Part shown: piece by piece, positions 48,959 to 60,837 of the stretch
Position numbering within the stretch: the stretch's first letter is position 1
How the letters are laid out: each line of letters opens with the position of its first letter
Source of the DNA: Saururus chinensis
Taxonomy: Eukaryota; Streptophyta; Magnoliopsida; Piperales; Saururaceae
NCBI GenBank assembly: GCA_035235625.1
Contig: CP141140.1
Coordinates: forward strand, 186,001-250,000
DNA length: 64,000 nt
Direction: 5' to 3'
Notes under the pieces: model-generated
The model's database searches: none
What the model saw: the letters and a program-made list of their open reading frames with translations, nothing else
Told to the model about the DNA's origin: nothing
Made by a program: the position numbers and the translations under genes

Positions 48959-51900
48959 TGTCACGCCCCGGCGATGCCCAACCTGAGCTGAACCCGGTCC
49001 AAGGGCCGGTCAAGCGCGCGGGGGCGACGAAGTGAAGATTGAGAAACGATTCTAGCGGAAGACTTAACCCTAACCACGGGCGATTAACAGAAACATGGAG
49101 TACGCACAATCCTTTGAGCAAGAGTAAATAAAAGGGAAGGAAAATGTGTTGCTTATCACAAAGTAAACAACAATCTCAAACCCACAAGCTTAGTTAAGTA
49201 AAGCCCACACGGCTCAAAATAAGTCATAAGCATCACAACTGTAAAATATGACATAAATCCAAAACAAGAACCCTACACAAAGGTTCTCACATAAAGCATG
49301 AAACAAAAGAAGGTAAATCACACAACGATCTCCATGATCATATCCAAGCCACCTCCGACCTTTCCTCGAAGAGGAGATCCTGTCTGTCTGCGTGTCGCAC
49401 CACGCAGCCCCAAATCAAAACACACAAAGAGGGGTGAGTTTAACAAACCCAGCAATGGTTTTAATATCACTAACAACATCGAAAATACGATAGCATAGCG
49501 ATATAATCTTTCAAATCAATGATTTACAAGGTGCATCATTTTCTGATCACATATTCACATCACTTAAAACTGCATATTCCAACATGCATTATATCATTAC
49601 AACTTGCATGGATGTATCTCTAACATACATATTCCCACATGCATAATATCATCACAATTTGCATGGATGTATCTCTAACATACATATTCCCACATGCATT
49701 CACATCATAACCAATCCCGCATGGATGTATCTCTAACATACATATTCCCCATGCATAATATCATCACAACCTGCATGGATGTATCTCTAACATACATATT
49801 CCCACATGCATTATATCATCACAATCAACCTGCATGGATGTATCTCTAACATACATATTCCATTATGCATCATATCATAACATCCTCCATCAAGGAGTAA
49901 TCACAAATTTGGTGTCACACAGACGGAACATAGACAAGGCCATGAAGGCGTGTCATGGTCCAAAATTCTACACAAGAATTCAAGAAAGATCGGGGTTGTC
50001 AATCCCTAAAAATCTGCTCGCCCTGGATGATCCTGGCCAAGGATGTCCCATTCTCACACAAAGAATCTAGAGAAGGGGTGTTCGCCCAGGGACATCTCCT
50101 GCGGAGTGAAGAGCCCGAGTTTCCACACAAGAAACCATAGAACACGTGGTAGCGAGTGCACATGGTATACCACACTGGATTCTCAGGGTCCAGATGACAC
50201 TCATAATAACATTCTCACAATCCGCAAGACAAGTACACAACTCGTCCTCACATAATTCCATTCAACTAGACTCAACCCGGGGAGTGCATTCGTTCCACAC
50301 AGGAACTCAAATCAAAATATGTCCTTTTAGACCAATCAACTTGCGATTAATCCACGACCGATCAATCCGGCACACAATTCCATCACATTGCATCCAATCG
50401 GTCAAATTCGATTAATCACGATGAAGCCTCAATTGGAAATCCATTTTCATGATGCATGCAGCATGGTACATACGTGGGCAAAGCATACATGAATCCTAAT
50501 CCATGATAAGTGCTCTCATCAGCCCCTAATGCATCATTCATAATCACAATATCAAGCTTCAACATCATCATTTAACCCCACATGTGTGTGTATCTAGTAG
50601 AAGCATTTCACATAATGCATGCCAACATGCTTGAAATTAAACTCACTACCACACTACACATGTGAATTTCCATCTAAACATGAATCCCAGCAGAAATCAT
50701 AGGAGATGAATCGTTGAAATCATATCTCAATTCAAAACTCAACCACAAAGGCTAAACACATATAACATCACTCATTTCATCATTGAGTCATGGCATTCAC
50801 CAACATCCACACACAACTAACCACAATCTATCATGACAAATCAGTCCAATAATAGATTATAGTTCTACTGAAAATATGCTTAACAATGAGAAACCAACCA
50901 TTCATAATTTCAAGATGACGATTCCAACATCATGCCACAAAACATAAGTCATTCCACCATCTCTAAGCATATATCTCAACTCCATAAACTTAATAGCATG
51001 CATTTTTAGTAGCCTAACATAGCTTAAAATACTCCACATTCATTTAAAATTGGCAGGCTAAAGTGGAATCATCAAAATAGACATCATATGCACAACATAC
51101 AATTTACTGTGTAGCCGATCGATCGCCCTTCAGGCCGTTCGATCGGTTAAACGTAAAATTTTGAAATTTACAGTTTGGCCGTTCGATCGCCTAGCAGGCC
51201 ATTTGATCGGCTGAACTGGAAAAGTGTCGTTCCAGCAGTGTTGCCGATCGAACGCCCCGCAGGGTCGATCGATCGCCAACACGGCCGAACAGTCATCTTC
51301 TTCCTTTTGCAAATTCAAACCGAAACACCATTGATAACACTTCAAATCCACATCTAACACCCTAATCATCATCAAAAGTCCTTCTAGACTTCCAGAACAT
51401 CAAACCATACCATAATAATGCAAAACCCTAAGAAATCGGGATTAAATAATTGCATTTTCTAATATTACCATTAACACACCAAATCAAGCAAACCATTTCG
51501 AAATAAGCTAAAAATGAAGAGTTTTACCATGGACAAACAGAGATTTTGAAGACCCATTACCTCAGCCCTTGATTAAGCTCGGATTGAAGAGTCACCCTTC
51601 TTGAAATCCTTGAAAACACAATGAGTTTGAATTAAACTCTAATAGAAATCGATTTACCCAAGAAATTCATAATTAAATCTTAGATCTAGGGCTTATTGGT
51701 AGTAAAAATCGAATTTTGAATGTTAGGGTTTGTAGTAAAACACAAATCAGTAGTTTTTGATGTCCAAAAATGAATTGAAATAAGGGGGAAATGGTAGATT
51801 TGGAAGAGATTAAGAAGAAAGCTAGGGGTTTAGTACTTAATTAGAGTAAACTTACCTTAATCGGCTTCTAATTTGGGCCTAAGTGGGGATTAGGCCAGCC

Positions 51901-52376
51901 TCCTTCCTTAGCCTATTCCCAAAAATGAAAATGGCTCTGGTTTGCCCTTTTATAGTAAGGGTTGGGGTATGCATGGGTAAGTTTTGGGGTGTAAATATGA
52001 AAAGTAGGCTAAAAGTAGTTATTTTTCAAATTTAAGCACAAATTAAGCCTAATAAAATTCTGAAAATTTTTGTGTGACCTTAAGTATATGTCTAGGTTCA
52101 TTTGACACAAAAATAAAATTTTCGACGGTGGGGCCCCAGGGGTCCCGCCAAAACCCTAATTTTTGGGAAAATAGTGAAATTTCTGAAAAATCCCAAAAAT
52201 TCACATTTGGTCTAAAATCACTTAAAACCACTAATATTGAAGTTAATTTTGGTTAAAACTATCACAAACACTATTTATTTTACAAAATCACCGAATAAGA
52301 TCAGAAAACGTGTTCATCTCACGATAACCCATAATTAAAGAAAACCAAAACCAGTTTAGAGATGAGGGTCCTTACA
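48959..52376 (-). mobile_element. Solo LTR E3, 3.4 kb, TSD cttat
   Basis: Begins 'tgtcacgccccggcgatg' and ends 'gagggtccttaca', flanked by cttat at 48954-48958 and 52377-52381. It sits inside G. It has five minisatellite copies and an enlarged CGATCG cluster (51115-51280) with an additional block not seen in E1 or E2. Confidence 0.85.
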
Positions 52377-52849
52377 CTTATGGCCGTAGAAAGAGTAGAG
52401 GATGATTGAGAGTGAGGTGAATGCCAAAAAATTGGGTGACGCTCGCATTTCAAGGTCAGATGACTTTCTAAACTTAAACTTTTCTCAAATTGGTGTAGTT
52501 TTGGATTTCTTTCTTGCTCTTCATGATTCGCATTGAATATAATGTCAATTGAAGTAAAGTTTGTGAGTTTTATAATCTTTTGAGTCAATTTCCTAGTTTT
52601 TATTGTATTAGGAAGTAAAATTATGATTCGCGTTGATGATTTCTTCTTTTTTGAAAGATTTTCAATGAGTATGCACATAAATATGATTTTCCAAAACAAA
52701 AGAGAGCATTTGGGTATGATTCTAATCATTGGTGAAGTCATCAATATGTATGTGGTTGCATCGATGGAATGAACAGTGCTTAGGCATTTGTGTGTTGCAG
52801 ACATGTAGTTTTTGATCATTGGCAACATAAATGACATGTCGATGAGGCG

Positions 52850-53300
52850 TCAGTGAGAATGACACAAAAGTGTGATTCCATTGCTAGTAGCACTTGATGT
52901 GTCGGTGAACTCACTGATGGTTATTGGTGAGGGCATTGACCCGTCTATAAAGTCACCGATAGAGATTTATATCTCTGTCAGTGAACTCACTAATGGTTAT
53001 TGGTGAGGGTGCCGACCTATTTCTAAAGTCATCAATAGAGATAAACATCTCTGTCAGTGATAGCCAACACGTCGGTGAACTCTTAGGGTACTGACCCATC
53101 TGTAAGGTCATCAATAAATTCTATTAGTAAGGTTCAATGCACCAGTGAACTCACCAATGGTTATCAGCAAGGTCATTGACCTGTCCATAAGGTTATCATT
53201 GGACCTCATAGTCACAATTGGAAGGGTTCGACATGTCAATGAGTTCACGATGGTCATCAATGGGACCATCAACATGTCGGCAAAACTATCGATGGAATAT
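52850..53300. repeat. Diverged tandem array in G ('gtcggtgaactcac')
   Basis: Units of roughly 80-90 bases containing 'gtgaactcactgatggttattggtgagggcattgacc'-like words repeat about five times with heavy divergence. A similar 'ccgatggaactcaagaaatttccatcgatag' word occurs near the left end of G (48755-48800). Confidence 0.5.
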
Positions 53301-56300
53301 ATGATTTTGGAGTTTATTAGGATTATAGATAATGTATGTTAGTATTTATAATTAATATTGCATGGTTTTTTATGTGAGATGCTATGTGGATGAAATGTCA
53401 CTTATGCATATATTATTACCAAGGGGTTAGAATCCCCAATGCAGTGTATGAGATTATTGATTGTGATGAATGAGTACCTAAAAGACTATGCATACAAAAA
53501 CTAAGGTCATAGGAACCCTTAGTGCCTTTGCTCCAAAAGTTAGTCATTAGCCACGTAGACAGAAGGGGTTGGGGTTCGTATGAAAAAGGACAAAAGTCTT
53601 GCATGTCTCTTAAAACGGGAGTTATGTAGAGCCACTTCCCTAGCCCAAGAGTCGCTTTTAAATGGAGTAGAGCATTAAAAGATGGCTAGTTCCTCACAAA
53701 GCAATATAGGAGGTTTAAATTATCATGGAAAGTCAAATCTCAACACTACAGTCCATGAGCCCTTATGAGTTCATAGCACTAAGGTCATTATGTGATAACT
53801 CAATATTTAGGAGAACGACACTCCTAGATGAGGTCATCGTGTCTAGAGAACTTTCGGGAAGGGTTTTGCTTGCAAATGAAATGAATAATATGGAAGACAT
53901 GTTATCTTTATATGGTGATGAATCAATTGGTTTTTTAACGAGAATTCCCCAGTATGTTAATCGTGTTTTTATGATTCTTTAATAGTGCTATCCTACTAAG
54001 TATTCCTATATATCCTTTGTGGTGTAGGTGTCCAAGTCGAGATTCGAAGGTATGTGAAGGTCGTAGTTGTAGTAAAGATTTACTCTATATTTATGGATAT
54101 ACTTTGTTAGGTTTGATTAGGTATGTGAGTGTGTCATTTCTCTTTTATTGGTTTAGATATTGTTAACAAACAATTGTGAATTGGGGTTGTGACACACTTT
54201 GATAGCATCAACTCCCTCACTATATTTTACAAAATTTAACCATTCAACCTTGGCAGATGTGCAATTGAAAATTAACCTATGTTGTGATTTTGCAACGACA
54301 TTGAACAATGCCCTAAGGGTTTTACTATTTTGATTTGTAAGCTTTATTTTATTTTCATCTCATTCACTCTCATTTTTAATATTGAATTATCATCTTTGAC
54401 TTTAGTCATTATAGGATTCTAACCTTTAATCACCGATTTCCATGCATTCTCATTAAGCATTTGAATAAAATCCCTTATCCTATTATTCTAATATAAAAAA
54501 TTTTGACCATCAAACAATAGTGGACAATTTATAGGATTACCCATGTCTTCATATTTATTCATTGAGTTATTTGACGCAACCATTGAAACTTAAACAAACT
54601 AAAATCACCTGAACAACAAATTTTAAATACTCAAAGTAAGAAGAATTATAAGAGAAACAAATTATCAAACTAGGGCATACAAATCAACTAGTTTAACAAG
54701 TAATTATGAGAGAAAAACAAGTAAACCAAGCACAATTAACAAATAAAACCTAGCACAATATATCCAATATTAGAAATCAAAATATAGGAAGACAAAGCAA
54801 GTTAATGATGCACTAGCATGCAAAAACAAATTGATATCATAAATCAAACTCAATTTTTTAACAAAATCCTCAGCTACCACTTGAGAATTTAATATTCATC
54901 TAATCAACATAGCGATTAACACATTACCCTTAGTCTGATTATCTAACTAACATAAAGACTATGAGATATGGCCTTGTTGCACATAATTTTCTTAAATAAT
55001 GGAAACATTTAAAACCTAACTATGCGCATTATGATCAATCAATCATTTCACTGCACATGCAAACCACAACAACCTCAATCTTAGGCTAAATCAATGCACT
55101 AAAGCGATATAGATCTTACAAGACTCAAAAAAACCAACCTTAAAACTTAACACAAATTCCTTTTGTTCAATCTTCTCTTATTGATAATGTTATCCTTCAA
55201 TTCTTCCTTCCTTAAATCATTGAATTTTTTCCTCTTTGAGTTGTGATCACTATCTTCTTCTTCTAGCAACTCAAACAAGAACTCCTTCCTTGTTTGCTCA
55301 TTTACCTATTGTGATTCTTCAACTCCTTTGAAAAACTTTGCTTATTCCTTTATCTGAAATTTCTATGTAAAATCTTCTCTTGTTAGTTGTGCATCAGTAT
55401 GAATTCACCATCAATAATCTCTTCAAACTCCTTTATGAATTCTTTAGGAAAACAATATGAAAATGATTTTCCTTTCTTCTCCAATTTTTATAGTTTTTTC
55501 TCACTTTATTTTTTGTCACTACTTATCCTTTATATCGGTCTCCAAAATAATTTAGCACTTTGACTTCAACAAGAAAATAAATATAATCTAAAAAGGCTTT
55601 TTTAGGGCAATTAAGACTACTAGCAATCAATCATTTCAAACGACGGTTGATTGTTTACTATTTTCATAATACACGACTCATGCAATCAATCTATCATCAA
55701 ACTGATTGATCGATAAACTCTTGACTTCGTTTTACAAAGGACTGATTCAGGTGCCGATTGATCATTTCAAAGGGTGATCGATAGATTCTTCAATTTCGTG
55801 CAACTATTTATCAGCAATCACTCAATTCAATCAATACACTCTACCAGCAATTGATCAATGATACTAGTCAAAGACAATTTTGTCCATTTAAGTGTAAAAC
55901 TTTTTGAAATCTCTGAAATCACTTCTGAAACTTGTCCAAGTGATTTTGGTTTGAGAATGTGAACTGAAAAAGCTTTGTAACCCATCAACATTCTTTAGTC
56001 TTTGGTCTTGATCCATAAGAATATGTCTGCTCCAATTTTTCAAATCCAACATTTCTAAACCTGACTCGACCACAACTACATCTAATTAGATTTTAAGAGT
56101 GATTACATACTCAAGGTTTCTAATATAATTTTTAAAAAAAAATTAGCCAATTAACCTAACATATGACATATGTGCTCTAATAACACCTTTAGAACTAGTA
56201 TAATTTGACTCTCTACCTTAGTCCATGTTTATCACTACTATCTTGTTTGATGTACAAAATTTTGTCTAACTTCTATGGCCCTCAAGTGAAATATTTCAAT

Positions 56301-57816
56301 TTTTTCTTGAGAAATTTTTAATTCACTCCCTAAATCTTAAATCTCCTTCAAATAAGATTTATTTGTCTCTACTCTCTCATGAATTTCATTCTCTAAGGCA
56401 TTAACTTCTTCATTAGAAGACGCAAGTTTATCTTATGAAGATTTAGATTTTCTCTTTTCTTTCTCAAGTTCACTCTTCAGAGTTTGAATGTCCTTCTCTA
56501 GTGATTCCTTATCTTCAGTCAATTAAATTTTATTTATAAAAATGGTTTCAATTGTTTCCTCATTTGATTTGGCAATATTTTCTAACCTTTTACACTTTTC
56601 ACTCGATTCAATGGCTTGTCTAAAAAGACTTTCAATATTAATACACTCATCATCACTAGAAGAAGAATAAGACATGATGAATCAATCAAGCACAAGTATA
56701 CAAGTTCAAACAAACACACCAAAAATCACAAAAACACACCTTATGGAAAAGTAAGTTTAATTAATATGTATAGACACACACTAGCATGCAAAATTAGATT
56801 GATAGCATGAATTAGAAGCAAATTTCAAATAAAAATACTCAAATACCACTTCAAAGCTTAATATTAGTCTAGATGGCAGTAGCGGATTAATTTTCTAACT
56901 TCTACTTCGTAGCAGTAAGAATCAATAATTCTAGACTCTATTTGCAAAAATTTCTATCAAACAATAGAAACTAAATATCTACACATTCATGATCAATCTA
57001 TCAATCATTCAATCTACAAAGCATGCAAATCACACATGAACACAAGAATTTAACGTAGAAAACCCCAACTAAGGTAAAAAATCACAACAGCCACTCTTGG
57101 CCAAGATCAACCGTGTATAAACAAGTAACCCTTAAAAATAATTTACATATGTACATAATTTTTTTTTTAAAAGGGTGATATATGACACAAACATTATGTC
57201 AACATAAATATACAACCTAAACAAAAGACATTAAACAAAATTTTGTGCAAAGGCCCTCAGTTTTTCCACAAGTCGATTTAGAAACTATAGTTAGGACTTT
57301 TGTAGACATCAAAATAAAACATACCATTCACATAATGTCACCAACACTAAAATGACATACGGTCGTGCTTATAGGGCCACAGGATTAGAAGGAGAGACGT
57401 TTCTTATAATACCCCAACATAAAAGCGTGCTATAAGCCTCTTAAAGCAATATCTTGGAGTAAAAACTCTGATAGTTCTTAGTTTGTGTGCTGAAGAACTA
57501 CCCTTCAAATTCTAAAATTTAAAGCTATCGGAATAATCAGACTATATTCAAATATTCATACATTAATATATTTTTTTAAGGGATAGACATCCGTCCAACC
57601 CCTAACAATACTTTAAAATATATTACCTTCTACGTAAACCTCATTTATGACTTGAAAGGATTTTGAAAACAAAGTCTAACTCTAGCATGAAATTAAAATT
57701 TATAACCACCTACCCTCTTTTTTGAACTTCTTCTCAAAATGGATGGTGGGCGAAGCCTTCTCTTGTTCCTAGGCTTAAGAGCAGTGGGCAAAACCTCCCT
57801 TCACACTGGGACAATC

Positions 57817-58343
57817 TGATGTAGCAGCATAAGAGAATTTGAATAGTATATTTCAAATTTGAATTGTCAAATTGTAACAATTGTTCTGGACAACTTTGTA
57901 TTCAACATATTGAATCAAATGTGTTGAATTAAATCCAAATTGTATTTCAAATTTCAATGATCAACAAAGAACTTTCAATTCACAGTTCCATTATAGTAAC
58001 AAAATAAAAAATAGAGTATGATCTTACTCCACTGTAATCCAACAATGGCGAAGATTTACAACATAAAAACACAGATCTGACAGTGGCTTGAATCCACGGG
58101 GCTCTTCGATCTCAGGCTCTATGAAGAATTCAACAATTTTGATTCAAATTTGAGAAAATTTTGTCTACCAAAAACTATGGATCAACCCCTTTTTATAATT
58201 GCCTTCGTTGAGCTGAAATCACTGTTAGCGGTTAATTTTGTTTTAAGTTGAACTTGTCATGTCAGCATTACGACGAAGTTAAAAAATGCCTCATTGTTAT
58301 TTCAATTCAATTTAAAACTTGAGGGGCAGTTTCGACCACATCA
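57817..58343 (-). mobile_element. Copia-type solo LTR (M), 527 bp, TSD caatc
   Basis: It begins TGATGTAGCAGC and ends GACCACATCA, with six-base inverted ends, and is flanked by caatc at 57812-57816 and 58344-58348. TATAAAAAGG on the minus strand (58197-58188) gives its direction. Size and end structure fit a short plant copia LTR. It sits within L, so it is the youngest layer there. Confidence 0.7.
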
Positions 58344-58893
58344 CAATCTCTACTTCTAAGCTCGAATGCAATGGGTAGAGCCTCCCGTCTAACTATGACG
58401 ATTTCTCCTTTCGGCTTGTAAGCGGAAGAAGGAGCCACCTCTTGCCCCAAGTCTTTTCTCCTCTATAGAGTGGCTAACTCGAAAAATGGACCCTTCCACA
58501 ATGTAGAGCACCCTCAAATTAGTTAGGATTGCTCTTTGAATGGTCGAATTCAGGCGAGAAACTACTTTAGAACAGAGGATGGAAGCTAAGAGGGCGGGTG
58601 AAAATCACAAGAGAGGAGGAGAGAAAGGTGTGGGGAGAATTGGAACCCTCCCCCCTTCCCCTTTTATAGGAATATGGGGCCACTAGATGCATGCCATGTC
58701 GTAGGCATCCAATGGATGGCTAGCCATTAAAGCTAGCCACACTGGTCTACACCTCGCAAGCCTAGCTTATGTGGCAGCCACTGGCTTGTGCAATAGCTGC
58801 ATGCTTGTATGGTTGCACTGCACAAGCCTCATAGGTGCAGCCACCGTAGGTCTGGCCTGCACAGGCTTGTGTTAGCACTGCTGACGCCAACTC

Positions 58894-58896
<3 letters not shown>

Positions 58897-58960
<64 letters not shown>
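58897..58960. repeat. (TA)32 microsatellite
   Basis: An uninterrupted run of 64 bases of alternating T and A lies inside LTR L. Its purity suggests an actively changing length. Confidence 0.95.
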
Positions 58961-58963
<3 letters not shown>

Positions 58964-59276
58964 AATTAAAATTTCTAACCACGACAACTTTGTACCCCGA
59001 ACTCGGATTAATATGTTCTTGGTACGCTTATGTTACCCATAATTTAAAGTGAGGCCTTCCCACAACATGCTTATTAAGGCCTTACCCAACGATCTCAGTG
59101 TAATTTATGTGTTCTTGGGCTCGATACATTTGCGTCTCTGAGTCCTATTAAAGATCAAAAGGGTCCTTTAAGAGATTAAAGCTCAAAACAACTTAAAATC
59201 AATACATCAATTTGTTAGGCCCGAAAACATAATATGGGCCCAAAAGCTTAGATTACCAAAAAATCTAGTTGTTACA

Positions 59277-59560
59277 ACTAGATAGCATGATACTACATAG
59301 AAACAAACAAACCACCAACTTTTGTTGATTAACTCTAACTCAGAAACTCCTTTTTGTTTAGATCTTCAACAAACTCCTTTCGTCGTTAGCCTCAAGACTT
59401 CTCCCTCAAACACTTAAAACTAGATAGCATGATACTACATAGAAACAAACAAACCACCAACTTTTGTTGATTAACTCTAACTCAGAAACTCCTTTTTGTT
59501 TAGATCTTCAACAAACTCCTTTCGTCGTTAGCCTCAAGACTTCTCCCTCAAACACTTAAA
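59277..59560. repeat. Exact 142-bp tandem duplication
   Basis: The 142 bases from 59277 ('actagatagcatgatactac') are repeated without a single difference from 59419. The first copy starts immediately at the end of L. The sequence belongs to the copia LTR of K. Confidence 0.9.
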
Positions 59561-60300
59561 ACTTTTCTTTTACTTGCTTTGTCTTTATTTCTTTCTAGCC
59601 ACAAAAAAAAGCTCCTCTTGTTCTTTGGCTTTAGCCTTAATCCTCTTCAACTCCATCAAAGATTGTTGCAACTCCTTTTTATTTGTATGTGAGAACCTTC
59701 TTTTTTGGTTGTGTGTCCTCATGAAATCACCATTAACATAAGCATGAAGCTCAATGATGATCTCCTCTAGGAAAAAATGGCAAATGAACTCTCATCTCTT
59801 TCTCTATGCATTTTTAGGTTTATTCCAGCAATTGATTATTTGACGCAACGATCCATTGTTCACTTTTTCATTCGGGTACAACACTGCTAGCAATCGATTA
59901 ATAAATTCTCTGCTTAAATTTATAAATGCTTAATTCAGGTGCCGATCGATCAATCGGTCTCGTGTATTTTACTGTGATCAATAAATTAAACAATAGTTTG
60001 ATTGTTTTACCCTAATTTGGTCAAAAATTCTCACATTCACTTAATTCACTCATTGTAGGCTAATTTAAGTGAATTGTATATGTGAGTGAATGCAAAATTT
60101 ACTATTTTACCTTCAACACTCTTAGTCTTCAACCTTATCGTTAAGAACACATATGCTTCTATTTTGTAAGTCAATCAATTCAAAATCTGACTTGAGCATA
60201 ACTAAATCTAATTAGATTCCTAAGACTAAAAACATACATGTTGTTTTGACATAGTTTTGATCATCAAAATTAGTCAATTGCAATACATATGCCTCGTATG

Positions 60301-60837
60301 TTCTTTTAGATACTACGTAGGAGGGCAAATAAACATTCCTACTTAGGCATACATGTTTTGTTTGTATGAACTTAAGTGTCTTTATGTCATTTATTGACTT
60401 AATTCTATGATTAAAATAATGTCATTGATGTGTAATTTTGAGTCAATTTAAGTTTAAAGGTTGGTTTCTTAAGGTGGAGCAAAAAGAAGACTCAAATTCG
60501 AACTTTCATTAGGTAAAAACATGCACAAACATCACATTCAAACACTTTAGTATAAGAGATACCTTAAGTTAAAAAATGGTGAGGATTGGAGGTTTATCAA
60601 GTGAAAAATAAAAAATCTAGTCAGAACAATTGATTGTTAGATTCAACAAATTGACCAATGATGAAATTCAGAAGAATTTCTAAAATGTGGAAGAACAATT
60701 GATCACTTGAAGGAATGATCTATCAACAACTGAAAACACTATTGTAAACGAACCCGAGAGTTTATTAATTAATTATTGTGTCGATGGATAGATCAATCGA
60801 TGAGTCATGAGGGAAAAGAATAGAGATTGATTGATCG
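60301..60837. other. Unassigned AT-rich DNA, possibly part of a copia LTR
   Basis: Words such as 'gaacaattgatcacttgaag' and 'ttgattgttagattcaaca' resemble copia LTRs of this window read on the plus strand, but no ends were found. The E4 insertion follows at 60838. Confidence 0.3.

Larger units (their letters stand above)
48701..54194 (+). mobile_element. Solo LTR (G), ~2.1 kb without its insert, TSD cactt
   Basis: It begins 'ggtaacaccccat' and ends 'ggggttgtgaca', with the perfect duplication cactt at 48696-48700 and 54195-54199. The copia Gag reading of H resumes across these points, which confirms the borders. Without E3 it is about 2.07 kb, with no coding region. It contains a diverged tandem array (52850-53300). 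Orientation is uncertain; TATTTAAG near 48901 suggests plus. Confidence 0.7.
33500..56185 (-). mobile_element. Old Sirevirus-like Ty1/copia element (H) with nested insertions
   Basis: H lies on the minus strand. Its 5' LTR is about 54881-56185. A degenerate tRNA-iMet primer site lies at about 54869-54880. Gag sequence lies in three stretches between about 54590 and 44050, split by G and E2. A polypurine tract lies at 42670-42681. The 3' LTR is 41720-42666 plus about 33500-33838, split by F. Gag resembles copia UBN2-type Gag, followed by a knuckle-like segment and acidic Ser/Asp sequence. No reverse transcriptase or integrase was seen, so H is broken many times and may be a non-autonomous derivative. 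It is older than F, G, E2 and E3. The left boundary is approximate. Confidence 0.6.
57150..59276 (-). mobile_element. Gypsy-type solo LTR (L), left border uncertain
   Basis: The right end 'ctagttgttaca' at 59276 and the minus-strand TATAAAAG (58668-58661) give minus orientation. Blocks such as 'gggtagagcctcccgtc' and 'atggacccttccacaatgtagagcaccctcaaattagttagg' are inverted matches to LTR C. It lies in the upstream copia LTR of K. The left end near 57150 is a guess and I could not match a target duplication. Confidence 0.55.
54881..60300 (-). mobile_element. Short copia derivative (K) in tandem with H, with coiled-coil ORF remnant
   Basis: Two LTRs of the H family bracket only about 670 bases of internal DNA. 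The downstream LTR (about 54881-56185) is shared with H. The upstream LTR is about 56850-57140 plus 59277-60300, split by L. The primer-site-like 'aaataccacttcaa' lies at 56841-56854. The internal part encodes a remnant starting MSYSSSSDDE (near 56670) and rich in Glu/Lys heptad-like sequence, similar to the acidic region after copia Gag. It is broken, with a few breaks. No gag core or pol is present, so it is a non-autonomous derivative or a deletion product. Confidence 0.5.

Noticed and set aside
52319-52837. 172-aa minus-strand frame
   Set aside because: It crosses the border between E3 and G, so it was created by the insertion. No family resemblance.
58762-58965. Open frame with a Tyr-Ile repeat
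   Set aside because: It is a translation of the (TA) microsatellite.
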